From Bradyrhizobium sp. SSBR45G (GTDB taxonomy: Bacteria; Pseudomonadota; Alphaproteobacteria; Rhizobiales; Xanthobacteraceae), in NCBI RefSeq assembly GCF_030159255.1, contig NZ_BSCT01000003.1:248001-312000 (forward strand): a DNA stretch of 64,000 bases, written 5' to 3'. Made by a program: the position numbers and the translations under genes. Below the pieces are notes generated by a model, which worked only from the letters and a program-made list of their open reading frames with translations, did no database searches and was not told the origin of the DNA. Positions 17,762 to 26,042 of the stretch are shown piece after piece. Every line of letters starts with the position of its first letter. Positions within the stretch are counted from its first letter, which is position 1.

Positions 17762-19332
17762 TTCCGGCGCTCACCATCACCAATTACGGCCTGGACTACG
17801 TGACCGCGGCCGGCGCGGTCGCCGTGCTGCGCGAGGTGTCGCTCGAGATCGCGCCGGGCGAGGTGCTCGGCCTCGTCGGCGAATCCGGCTCCGGCAAGAG
17901 CTCGCTGGCCTGGGCGCTGATGCGCCATCTGCCGGCCAATGCCCGCGAAATCTCCGGCTCGCTGCGGCTCGGCGATATCGACCTGCAGACACTCGGTCCG
18001 AAACGGCTGACCGAGGTGCGCGGCCGCCGGATCGGCATGGTGTTCCAGGATCCCTCCACAGCCCTCAATCCGACGCTGACCATCGGCCGCCAGATCACGG
18101 AGGCGCTGATGCGCCACCGTGAGGTCAATGCGCGGGACGCGAACGCGCTTGCGATCGAGCTGCTCGGCCATGTCGAGCTGCGCGATCCCGCCGCGATTCT
18201 GCGGCGCTATCCGCATGAGATCTCCGGCGGCGAGAAGCAGCGCGTGATCATCGCCACCGCCTTCGGTTGCCGGCCGGATGTGATCCTGTTCGACGAGCCG
18301 ACGACGGCGCTCGATGTCATCACCGGCGCACGCATCATCGAATTGTTCGCGCGGCTGCGCGCCGAGACGGGCGTCGCCGCGCTCTACATCTCGCATGACC
18401 TGGCGATGATGACCAGCGTCGCCGATCGCGTCGCGGTGATCCGGCATGGCCGGGTGGTCGAGCAGGCGAAGGCGAGTGAAATCTTCCGCAAACCGCAGCA
18501 TGATTACACGAAGTCCCTCATCGCCGCAGTGCCGCGTCCTGAGCGGCGGCTCGTGCACGACACGCCGGGGTCGGCCCTGCTGCTCGAAGCCAAGGGAATC
18601 GACGTCCACTACGGCAGGGCAGGGCTGTTCCGCGCGGCTCCGCCGCCGGCCACGAAGGCTGTCGACGTCGACATCCGTGCCGGCGAGATCGTTGGCCTCG
18701 TCGGCGAGTCCGGCTCGGGCAAGTCGTCGATGGCGCGCGCTCTGACCGGGCTGGCACGTTTCTCCGGCGACATCCGCTTCGATGGCCGCACGCTGCGTGG
18801 TGCCGGCGACATGAACCCGGCCTATCGCCGCGACGTCCAGATCGTGTTCCAGCATCCGGATTCTTCGCTCAATCCGCGCCATCGCATCGGCGAGATCCTG
18901 TCGCGTCCCCTGAAGCTATATGGCGGCGATACCGCCTCCGTGCCGCGGCTGCTCGAGCAGGTGCGGCTGCCGGCGTCCTACGCGACGCGCTGGCCGCACC
19001 AGTTGTCCGGCGGCGAGAAGCAGCGTGTCGCGATCGCCCGTGCCTTTGCGGCCCGCCCGCGGCTCGTGATCTGCGACGAGATCACCGCGCCGCTCGACGT
19101 CTCCGTGCAGGCGCAGATCATCGAACTCCTGCTCGCGCTGCGCGCCGAGACCGGCGCCGCCTATCTGTTCATCACCCACGATCTCAACCTGATCCGGCAG
19201 ATCGCGCACCGCATCGTCGTGATGCGCCATGGCCAATTGGTCGACAGCCGTGCCGTCGACGCGTTCGGGGCCGATGACGTTCACCCCTACACACGCGAGC
19301 TGATGGCGGCGTCGCCCGCGCCCGTCGGCTGA
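17758..19332 (+). CDS. Fused peptide ABC transporter ATPase (DppD-DppF in one chain)
   Basis: This 524-residue protein contains two complete nucleotide-binding domains. Domain 1 (about residues 1-260) has Walker A GESGSGKSS, signature ISGGEKQRV and Walker B VILFDEPTTALD. Domain 2 (about 280-524) has a second GESGSGKSS, LSGGEKQRVAIARA and VICDEITAPLD. In domain 2 the Walker B Glu is present but the following residue is Ile, not Pro. It replaces the separate DppD and DppF subunits and drives the DppBC pore. The gene overlaps the permease and is followed by the second M20 gene. Confidence 0.93.
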   Translation: MIPALTITNYGLDYVTAAGAVAVLREVSLEIAPGEVLGLVGESGSGKSSLAWALMRHLPANAREISGSLRLGDIDLQTLGPKRLTEVRGRRIGMVFQDPSTALNPTLTIGRQITEALMRHREVNARDANALAIELLGHVELRDPAAILRRYPHEISGGEKQRVIIATAFGCRPDVILFDEPTTALDVITGARIIELFARLRAETGVAALYISHDLAMMTSVADRVAVIRHGRVVEQAKASEIFRKPQHDYTKSLIAAVPRPERRLVHDTPGSALLLEAKGIDVHYGRAGLFRAAPPPATKAVDVDIRAGEIVGLVGESGSGKSSMARALTGLARFSGDIRFDGRTLRGAGDMNPAYRRDVQIVFQHPDSSLNPRHRIGEILSRPLKLYGGDTASVPRLLEQVRLPASYATRWPHQLSGGEKQRVAIARAFAARPRLVICDEITAPLDVSVQAQIIELLLALRAETGAAYLFITHDLNLIRQIAHRIVVMRHGQLVDSRAVDAFGADDVHPYTRELMAASPAPVG

Positions 19333-19347
19333 CAAGGATAGAAGCGC

Positions 19348-20562
19348 ATGGACCGCAACGACCTGCTCGCCCGCATCGATGTCCCCGCGGCGCTCGCGCT
19401 GCTGTCGCGGATGGTGCAGCACAAGAGCTACTCGAAGACCGATGGCGAGAAGCAGCTCGCATCCTTCATGGCCGAGCGGATGCGCGAGATTGGCCTGGAT
19501 GCGGACGTGACCCCGTTCGGCGATGAGGGACGCGTCAACGCCGTTGGGCGCTGGAAGGGGAGCGGCGGCGGCAAGAGCCTGCTGTTCAACGGCCATGTCG
19601 ACACCAACCCGGTGACCGAAGGCTGGACCGTCGATCCCTGGGAAGGCAAGGTGGACGACAAGTTCATCTACGGCATCGGCGTCTCCAACATGAAGGCCGG
19701 CGATGCCGCCTATTTCTGCGCGGTCAAGACGCTGATCGAGGCCGGCGTGAAGCTGCGGGGTGATGTCATCCTGACTTACGTGGTCGGCGAGCTGCAGGGC
19801 GGCGTCGGCACCTATTCGCTGATCGAGCAGGGGCTGCGCGCGGACTATTTCATCAACTCCGAGCCGACCGATCTCCAGGCGATGACCATGCACGCGGCGG
19901 CGTTCATGTTCATCATCGAACTCGTCGGCAACACGCGGCATCTGTCGAAGCGCGAGCAGGCGGTCGATGCGATCACTGCTGCCTGCGATCTCATCCCGCG
20001 CCTCAACGCGATGATATTCTCCGGCGCGCGTTCGCCGGCGCATGAGGCGATCAATCGCGTCCATGTCGGCGTCGTCCACGGCGCGCTCGGCCGCGAGTTG
20101 CATGAGTGGCGGACGCCGCAGGTGGCGGACTTCGTCCGTATCAAGGGCTCGGGCCGCTATGCGCCGGGACAGACCGAGCAGGGCGCGCTGGCCGACATGC
20201 GGCGGGAGCTCGATGCGCTGGAGGCGCGCTTTCCCGGACTCAAAGCCCATCTGATGTCGGAGGACCGTGCCGGCGTGCCGACCATGCCGCCATTCGAGGT
20301 CGCGCCCGACAGTCCGATCGTTCGCGCCGTCAACGAGGCCTATCGCGCCGTGCGCGGCGAGGCGCAGCCGACCGGGCCGGTCGCGCCGAGCTGTTTCTAT
20401 GGCACCGATGCCGGCCATCTCTACACGCATGGTGGCATGGAAGGCATCGTCTGTGGCCCCGGCGGCCGGTACAACACGATGCCCGATGAGCGCGTCGACA
20501 TCCCTGACTATCTCGACATGATCCGCATCTACATGCTGGCCATTCTCGACATCTGCGGCTGA
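19348..20562 (+). CDS. M20-like protein with several altered metal ligands
   Basis: This 404-residue protein of the M20 fold is last in the peptide-importer operon. The first ligand pair is intact (NGHVDTNP). However, the bridging position reads GVSNMKAG with Asn where M20 enzymes have Asp. The catalytic pair reads VGELQGG instead of DEExGG, so the general base Glu is kept but the adjacent ligand Glu is Leu. The C-terminal His region reads GPGGRYNTMPDER without His. SEPTD keeps the third acidic ligand. I infer reduced or changed metal binding. It could be a binding or regulatory protein, or an enzyme with one metal. AAGGA upstream supports the start at 19348. Confidence 0.82.
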   Translation: MDRNDLLARIDVPAALALLSRMVQHKSYSKTDGEKQLASFMAERMREIGLDADVTPFGDEGRVNAVGRWKGSGGGKSLLFNGHVDTNPVTEGWTVDPWEGKVDDKFIYGIGVSNMKAGDAAYFCAVKTLIEAGVKLRGDVILTYVVGELQGGVGTYSLIEQGLRADYFINSEPTDLQAMTMHAAAFMFIIELVGNTRHLSKREQAVDAITAACDLIPRLNAMIFSGARSPAHEAINRVHVGVVHGALGRELHEWRTPQVADFVRIKGSGRYAPGQTEQGALADMRRELDALEARFPGLKAHLMSEDRAGVPTMPPFEVAPDSPIVRAVNEAYRAVRGEAQPTGPVAPSCFYGTDAGHLYTHGGMEGIVCGPGGRYNTMPDERVDIPDYLDMIRIYMLAILDICG

Positions 20563-20570
20563 CCCCAACC

Positions 20571-20927
20571 TCAGGTGGTGGTCGCCTGCTGTTGGAACTG
20601 CTCGAAAGCAGCAATGGCGTCGGCGGCATACATCAGCGACGGGCCACCGCCCATGTATATCGCCATGCCAAGCGTTTCCTCGACCTCTTGGCGCGTCGCG
20701 CCGAGGCGCACCAGTGCGTCCGCGTGGAAGCCGATGTAGCCGTCGCAGCGGACGGCGACGCCGATCGCCAGTGCGATCAGCTCCTTGGTCTTCTTGTCGA
20801 GCGCGCCGTCACGGCCCGCGGCCTGGGCCAGCGCGGAGAAACCCTGCATGACCTCAGGGATATCCTTGCGCAACGTGCGGAGATTGTCGGAAATATCCTT
20901 GCAGATCTTGGGGTAGTTCTTGTCCAT
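20571..20927 (-). CDS. AhpD-like / carboxymuconolactone decarboxylase-family protein lacking the second Cys
   Basis: This 118-residue helical protein is of the CMD/AhpD family. The usual redox motif CxxCxxxH appears as CDGYIGFH, with Cys61, Tyr64 and His68. The codon for residue 64 is clearly TAC, so the resolving or peroxidatic second cysteine is absent. It therefore cannot form the CxxC disulfide of AhpD-type peroxidases. It is the last gene of the RND efflux operon. Its AGGAGA ribosome site overlaps the TAG stop of the pump gene. A role in thiol or sulfane-sulfur stress is possible from context but not shown. Confidence 0.85.
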   Translation of the reverse strand: MDKNYPKICKDISDNLRTLRKDIPEVMQGFSALAQAAGRDGALDKKTKELIALAIGVAVRCDGYIGFHADALVRLGATRQEVEETLGMAIYMGGGPSLMYAADAIAAFEQFQQQATTT

Positions 20928-20936
20928 GATTGTCTC

Positions 20937-23900
20937 CTAGGAGATTTTGGTGGTGGGTTTGCCGGGATCGCGCAGCGCGATGTAGATCGCGGGGATCACG
21001 AGCACGGTCAGCAGGGTCGATGACGCCAGACCGAACAACAGTGAGATCGCCAGCCCCTGGAAGATCGGATCGAGCAGGATGGTCGCTGCGCCGATCATCG
21101 CGGCAAGCGCGGTCAGCAGAATCGGCTTGAAGCGGACAGCGCCGGCCTCCAGCACGACCTCGCGCAGGGTCTTGCCCTCGCCGCCGCTGTGCCGGATGAA
21201 ATCGACCAGCAGGATCGAGTTGCGGACGATGATGCCGGCAAGCGCAATGAATCCGATCATCGACGTCGCCGTGAACGGCGCCCCCAGCAACCAATGACCG
21301 AGCAGGATGCCGATCAGGGTCAGCGGGATCGGCGTCAGGATGACGAGCGGCAGCCGGAAGCTCTTGAACTGCGCCACCACCAGCACGTAGATGCCGAGGA
21401 TCGCCGCACCGAACGCTGCCCCCATGTCGCGGAAGGTCACATAGGTGATCTCCCACTCGCCATCCCACAGCAAGGTCGGACGCTGTTCGTCCTGCGGCTG
21501 GCCATGGAAGCTGATCACCGGCTTCGGCAGCTTGCCCCAATCGTGCGCGTCGATGCGGTCAGCGACCGCGAGCATGCCGTAGAGCGGCGCCTCGAAGCGG
21601 CCGGCGAGCTCGGCCATCACCATGTCGGCGAAGCGCCCGTCGCGGCGGAAGATCACCGGCGAGCCTTCCTCCATCGTGGCCTTCACGACCTGGCCAAGCT
21701 CGACCACCGTCTTGCTGCCGGGCACCGTGTTCGCCGGCACTGGCGTCGAGGCCAGCGCCTGGCTCCAGCTCTTGTCTTGCTTCGGCAGCCGCACCGCGAT
21801 CTCGATCGGGTTGCGCTCCTCGCCGCGATGCGAGTAGCCGACCGACACGCCGCCGAACAAGGTCTGGATGGTGTCGTAGACATCGCGCTGCTCGACGCCG
21901 AAGAACTCCAAACTGTCCTGGTCGATCGACAGCCGCAACCGCGGCCGGCGCTGGCCGATCGAGTCGTCGATGTCGACGATGAAGGGCACGTCGGCGAACA
22001 CCTTCTTCAGCTCGGCGGTGACGGCGCGCCGGGTGGCCGCATCGTGGCCATAGACCTCGGCGAGCAGCGTTGCCAGCACCGGCGGTCCGGGCGGCACCTC
22101 GACCACCTTGATGCTGGTGCCCGTGGGCACCGCGACCGCCTTCAGCCGCTGCCGCAGGTCGAGCGCGATGTCGTGGCTTGCGCGCTTGCGGTCGCCGCGG
22201 GCGGCGAGGTTGACCTGCAGCTCGCCGAGCTCCGGCCGCTCGCGCAGGTAATAGTGCCTGACCAGACCGTTGAAGTTGAACGGTGCCGCCGTGCCGGCGT
22301 AGCTCTGCACATTCGTGATTTCCGGCAATTGATGCGCGATGTCGGCCGCCGCAAACAGCGTGCGCTCGGTGTCCTCCAGGCTCGCGCCCTCTGGCAGATC
22401 GACCATCACGGCGATCTCCGACTTGTTGTCGAACGGCAGCAGCTTGACGGTCACGGATTTGGTCGCGAACAGCGTCATCGACAGCAGCGTGGCGATGCCG
22501 ACGCCGAGCAGGAAGATCCAGGCGGAGCGCTTGCTCGCAACGATCGGGCGCGCAACGCTGCGGTAGATGCGGCCGAGACGGCCTTCGCCATGGGCATCGT
22601 GGCTGGCATCTTGATGCGCGCCGGCCGCAGCCGCGGTCTGTTTCGGCGCGAGGCGCAGCATCAGCCAGGGCGCCACGACCATTGCGACGAAGAATGAGAA
22701 CAGCATCGCCGCCGACGCGTTGGCCGGGATCGGCGCCATATACGGGCCCATCAGTCCCGACACGAACAGCATCGGGAGCAGGGCTGCCACGACAGTCAGG
22801 GTCGCCACGACAGTCGGATTGCCGACCTCGGCCACCGCCTCGACGGTGGCCTGCAGGCGCGGCCGGCCGTCGCGCATGCCCCAGTGGCGGGCGATGTTCT
22901 CGACCACGACGATGGCGTCGTCGACCAGGATGCCGATCGAGAAGATGAGAGCAAACAGGCTGACCCGGTTGATCGTGTAGCCCATCAGGTTGGCGGCGAA
23001 CATCGTCAGCAGGATCGTGGTCGGGATGACGACGAAGGTCACGAGCGCCTCGCGCCAGCCGATCGCGATTGCGATCAGAACGACGATCGAGATCGTGGCG
23101 AGACCGAGATGGAACAGCAGTTCGTTCGCCTTCTCGTTGGCGGTCTCGCCGTAGTCGCGCGTTACCGTGACCGCGACGTCGCTCGGAATCAGGCTGGCCT
23201 TGAGACCTTCGAGCCGCTGCGCGATGTCGTGAGACACCACGACCGCATTGGCGCCGGCGCGCTTGGCGAGCGCAAGGCTCACCGCCGGCACGCGATGCCA
23301 GTCGCCCTTGTCGTTGCGCGCGTCGTCCCAGACGCGGTGCTCGGCGAGGTTGGGGCCGATGACGACGGTCGCGACGTCACGCACATAGACGGGACGGCCG
23401 TCGCGGGTCGAGATCAGTAGCAGGCCGATGTCGGGGATGCCGGTGAGCGTCTGGCCGGCGGCGACGTTGCGGACGATGCCGCCATCGCGGACGTCGCCGG
23501 CGAGGAACGAGCGGTTGGCATCCTTCACCTTGGCCACGAGCTGCTGCAAGGTCACGCCGAACAGCGACAGCTTCTCCGGGTCCGGCTCGACGCGGATCTG
23601 CTGGGCGCCGCCGCCGGAAATATAAGTCAGTCCGACATTGTCGACCTTGGTCAGCTCGGCGCGCAGCTTGTCGGCGAGCTCGTAGAGGTCCTTATCCGAC
23701 CAGCGCTCGGCAGCCTTCGGCTTCGGCGACAAGGTCAGCACGGTAACCGCGACATCATTGATCCCGCGCCCGACGATCATCGGCTCGGGGATGCCGACAG
23801 GGATGCGATCGAGGTTGGCGCGGATCTTGTCGTGGACGCGCAGGATCGCGTCCTCGAACTTGGTGCCGACCAGGAATCGCGCGGTGACCATCACGCGGTC

Positions 23901-24173
23901 GTCCTCGGTCTGGCTGTAGACGTGCTCGACGCCGTCGATCGCCTTGACGATCGTCTCCAGCGGCTTGGTGACGAGCTCGACGCCATCGGGCGCGCGCAGG
24001 CCGTCGGCGTTGACGCGGATGTCGACCATGGGAACGCTGATCTGCGGCTCCTCCTCGCGCGGGATCACGACGACGGCGATCAGGCCGACCACGAGCGAGG
24101 CGAGCAGGAACAGCGGCGTCAGCGGCGAGGCGATGGTCGCCTGGGTCAGCTTGCCTGAGAGTCCGAGGTTCAC
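20937..24173 (-). CDS. RND efflux transporter permease (AcrB/HAE superfamily)
   Basis: This 1078-residue inner-membrane pump has the RND layout: one N-terminal helix (TPLFLLASLVVGLIAVVVI), a large periplasmic loop, a helix bundle, a second periplasmic loop and a second bundle. The proton-relay pair is seen in SIGILVDDAIVVVEN in helix 4. It starts with a GTG that overlaps the adaptor stop codon by GTGA. No outer-membrane factor is encoded beside it, so it would use one from elsewhere. The substrate cannot be inferred from sequence alone. Co-location with a BigR-like sensor suggests sulfur-related or electrophilic compounds. Confidence 0.92.
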   Translation of the reverse strand: MNLGLSGKLTQATIASPLTPLFLLASLVVGLIAVVVIPREEEPQISVPMVDIRVNADGLRAPDGVELVTKPLETIVKAIDGVEHVYSQTEDDRVMVTARFLVGTKFEDAILRVHDKIRANLDRIPVGIPEPMIVGRGINDVAVTVLTLSPKPKAAERWSDKDLYELADKLRAELTKVDNVGLTYISGGGAQQIRVEPDPEKLSLFGVTLQQLVAKVKDANRSFLAGDVRDGGIVRNVAAGQTLTGIPDIGLLLISTRDGRPVYVRDVATVVIGPNLAEHRVWDDARNDKGDWHRVPAVSLALAKRAGANAVVVSHDIAQRLEGLKASLIPSDVAVTVTRDYGETANEKANELLFHLGLATISIVVLIAIAIGWREALVTFVVIPTTILLTMFAANLMGYTINRVSLFALIFSIGILVDDAIVVVENIARHWGMRDGRPRLQATVEAVAEVGNPTVVATLTVVAALLPMLFVSGLMGPYMAPIPANASAAMLFSFFVAMVVAPWLMLRLAPKQTAAAAGAHQDASHDAHGEGRLGRIYRSVARPIVASKRSAWIFLLGVGIATLLSMTLFATKSVTVKLLPFDNKSEIAVMVDLPEGASLEDTERTLFAAADIAHQLPEITNVQSYAGTAAPFNFNGLVRHYYLRERPELGELQVNLAARGDRKRASHDIALDLRQRLKAVAVPTGTSIKVVEVPPGPPVLATLLAEVYGHDAATRRAVTAELKKVFADVPFIVDIDDSIGQRRPRLRLSIDQDSLEFFGVEQRDVYDTIQTLFGGVSVGYSHRGEERNPIEIAVRLPKQDKSWSQALASTPVPANTVPGSKTVVELGQVVKATMEEGSPVIFRRDGRFADMVMAELAGRFEAPLYGMLAVADRIDAHDWGKLPKPVISFHGQPQDEQRPTLLWDGEWEITYVTFRDMGAAFGAAILGIYVLVVAQFKSFRLPLVILTPIPLTLIGILLGHWLLGAPFTATSMIGFIALAGIIVRNSILLVDFIRHSGGEGKTLREVVLEAGAVRFKPILLTALAAMIGAATILLDPIFQGLAISLLFGLASSTLLTVLVIPAIYIALRDPGKPTTKIS

Positions 24174-25171
24174 GGCTGCACCAATTGGTCGCCGGCGCGC
24201 AGGCCGGACAGGATTTCAAGTCCATCGGGGAAATCAGCGCTCGGCGGGGCGCGGCCGCGCTGCACCGGAACGCTCACCTTTTGCGATCCCTGCTGCAGCT
24301 GGACGTAGTCGACGCCGAAGTGGGTGGTGACGTAGCGGGCTGGGATCACATAGGCGTCGCGCTGGCCGCCGGAGATCCAGACCCGGAGCCGGTCGCCGAC
24401 GAAATACTGGCCGAGCCCGGAGACGATTGCGTCGGCGACGACACGGCCCTCCTCGATCTGTGGGTAGACCAGATCGATCACGCCCCATTTGTCCGAGGTA
24501 TCGCCGAACTCGGTGCCATCGACACGGACCCTGTCACCGGCCTTCAGAAACAGCGCATGGCGCTCGGGCACGCGGAGCCGCAGCTTGAAGTTCTGCTGTG
24601 CCACCGTCACGACGGGATCGCCGGGCAGAACGACCGATCCGACCGCGACCAGCTTCTTCAGGACACGGCCGTCATCGGGCGCCAGCACCTGTCCTTCGCT
24701 CATCTGCTGATTGACGACGGCGCGCTCGGCGGTCTTGGCCCGCAGCCCGTTCTCGGCGACGTTGAGCGCGGTGCGCGTCTCGTCGAGCTTGATGCGGGGC
24801 AGGGTGCCGCGTTCGACGAGGCCTTCGGTGCGAATGAAGTCGATCTGCGCCTGGTTGGCCTGCGCCTGCAGCGCCTCGATCTGGGCGTCCAGCGATTTGA
24901 CCTGCAGTGCGAGCTTATCGTCGCCGATCAGGGCGATCGGCTGGCCGCGTTTGACCGGATCGCCCTCGCGAACCGAGAGTTGCACGATCGTGCCGCCGAT
25001 GCGGCCGCGCGCTGGAACCACGCTGACGCTCTCGACCGTCGCGAACACCGCCTTCTCGTCGGCCACCTGGCGCGGCGCCACCGTCAGCGTTTCCGCGCTG
25101 GCCGGCGCCACCTGCGAGGTGATCTGCAACGCCACCGCGGCGATCAAGCTCAGGAGCGATATTCTGCGCAT
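24170..25171 (-). CDS. RND efflux periplasmic adaptor (membrane fusion protein)
   Basis: This 333-residue protein has an N-terminal hydrophobic signal (MRRISLLSLIAAVALQITSQ, cleavage near ASAE). It is followed by a lipoyl-like half (IVQLSVREGDPVKRGQPIAL), an alpha-helical hairpin (about residues 78-135) and a second half (GQVLAPDDGRVLKKLVAVG). RVPERHALFLKAGDRVRV belongs to the beta-barrel domain. It connects the pump at 20937-24173 to an outer-membrane channel. The gene is separated from the ArsR regulator by about 124 bases and overlaps the pump gene. Confidence 0.9.
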   Translation of the reverse strand: MRRISLLSLIAAVALQITSQVAPASAETLTVAPRQVADEKAVFATVESVSVVPARGRIGGTIVQLSVREGDPVKRGQPIALIGDDKLALQVKSLDAQIEALQAQANQAQIDFIRTEGLVERGTLPRIKLDETRTALNVAENGLRAKTAERAVVNQQMSEGQVLAPDDGRVLKKLVAVGSVVLPGDPVVTVAQQNFKLRLRVPERHALFLKAGDRVRVDGTEFGDTSDKWGVIDLVYPQIEEGRVVADAIVSGLGQYFVGDRLRVWISGGQRDAYVIPARYVTTHFGVDYVQLQQGSQKVSVPVQRGRAPPSADFPDGLEILSGLRAGDQLVQP

Positions 25172-25295
25172 CAGCCTAGTCCTGTCTGTTTTGATTCAAA
25201 TCGGGTGGTCAGGCGAGATGACCGCTGATGATGCAGGCATCCCACCAGCATGCCGGTTCCCACTTGATGCCGCTCAAGTCGCGAGTACGGCGCCG

Positions 25296-25637
25296 TCATA
25301 GGCTTGGTCCCGGTTTTGGCGGCCGCGTTGTGCAAAAGACCTGATAGAGCGTCCTCAGGACCTCGCGGGCCGGCTCGCTGGTGATCGAGTAGTAGATCGT
25401 CTGCCCGTCGCGCCGGGCGGTGACCAGGCCGTCCTTGCGCAGCAGCGCGAGATGCTGCGAGACGGTCGAGTCACGCAGGCCAAGAAACGCAGCCAGCTCG
25501 CCGACCGACCGTTCATCGTCGACCAGCTGGCAGATGATCAGGAGCCGGTGACGGTTCGACAGCGCCTTCAAGAGGTCACTGGCCCGGTCGGCCGCCGCTT
25601 CCATGATGTCGACGTCAAATTTCATAGTTGCGTACAT
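25296..25637 (-). CDS. ArsR-family regulator, BigR/SqrR/YgaV-like persulfide sensor candidate
   Basis: This 113-residue winged-helix protein has the DNA-reading segment VGELAAFLGLRDSTVSQHLA (about residues 45-64) and a beta-wing DGQTIYYSI. Two cysteines, Cys36 in LLIICQL and Cys102 in LYQVFC, sit where BigR/SqrR/YgaV proteins have the pair that forms a persulfide-dependent bridge. No CxC metal site as in ArsR or SmtB is seen. The start is uncertain between codons 1 and 5, as neither has a clear ribosome site. It is first in the RND operon and divergent from a DUF2892 gene, a neighbour typical of this regulator family. Confidence 0.88.
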   Translation of the reverse strand: MYATMKFDVDIMEAAADRASDLLKALSNRHRLLIICQLVDDERSVGELAAFLGLRDSTVSQHLALLRKDGLVTARRDGQTIYYSITSEPAREVLRTLYQVFCTTRPPKPGPSL

Positions 25638-25793
25638 ACGTATTTACGAATATATAGTCAAGGCCGGTGTGGCGCGGAACTCAGGTGCGACGAGCCTCGC
25701 CACGAATCTTCGCCGGGACGCCGTCGGGCCTGCGGCACGGATGCCGTGGCGCCGGCTTGATTACGCTCAAATGCAACCACGAAAGAAAATGCC
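25638..25793. promoter_or_regulatory. Divergent control region between the ArsR-like regulator and the DUF2892 gene
   Basis: The 156-base gap carries the promoters of two divergent operons. The AT-rich block 25631-25656 contains CGTA-TT-TACG (25639-25648) and repeated CGTA/TATA steps, and overlaps the regulator start. It is the best operator candidate, in keeping with the AT-rich palindromes bound by BigR-type proteins. I cannot place the -10 and -35 boxes with confidence. Confidence 0.45.
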
Positions 25794-25997
25794 ATGAACG
25801 TCGACAAAGCAGTTCTTTCCTTCGCAGGCGTCGTCGTCCTGCTCGGCCTCGGGCTTGGCTGGATCGTCAGCCCGTATTGGTTCCTGCTCACGGCCTTTGC
25901 CGGGGTGAACATGATCCAGGCCTCGTTCACGGGGTTCTGCCCTGCGGCGATCGTGTTCAAGAAGCTGGGTTTCAGAAGCGGCAACGCGTTCTCCTGA
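25794..25997 (+). CDS. DUF2892 (YgaP-type) inner-membrane protein
   Basis: This 67-residue protein matches the DUF2892 membrane domain that forms the C-terminal part of the YgaP rhodanese. Two helices (VLSFAGVVVLLGLGLGW and YWFLLTAFAGVNMIQASF) are followed by TGFCPAAIVFKKLGF. The FTGFCP motif with one Cys is the family hallmark. Stand-alone DUF2892 proteins are commonly encoded next to BigR/YgaV regulators and sulfur-handling genes. It starts the operon that also contains ccoG, 45 bases downstream. The exact role is unknown. Confidence 0.88.
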   Translation: MNVDKAVLSFAGVVVLLGLGLGWIVSPYWFLLTAFAGVNMIQASFTGFCPAAIVFKKLGFRSGNAFS

Positions 25998-26042
25998 GCC
26001 GTCGGGGAAGATGGGGCGAGATGAAGATGAAGCGAGGACATC

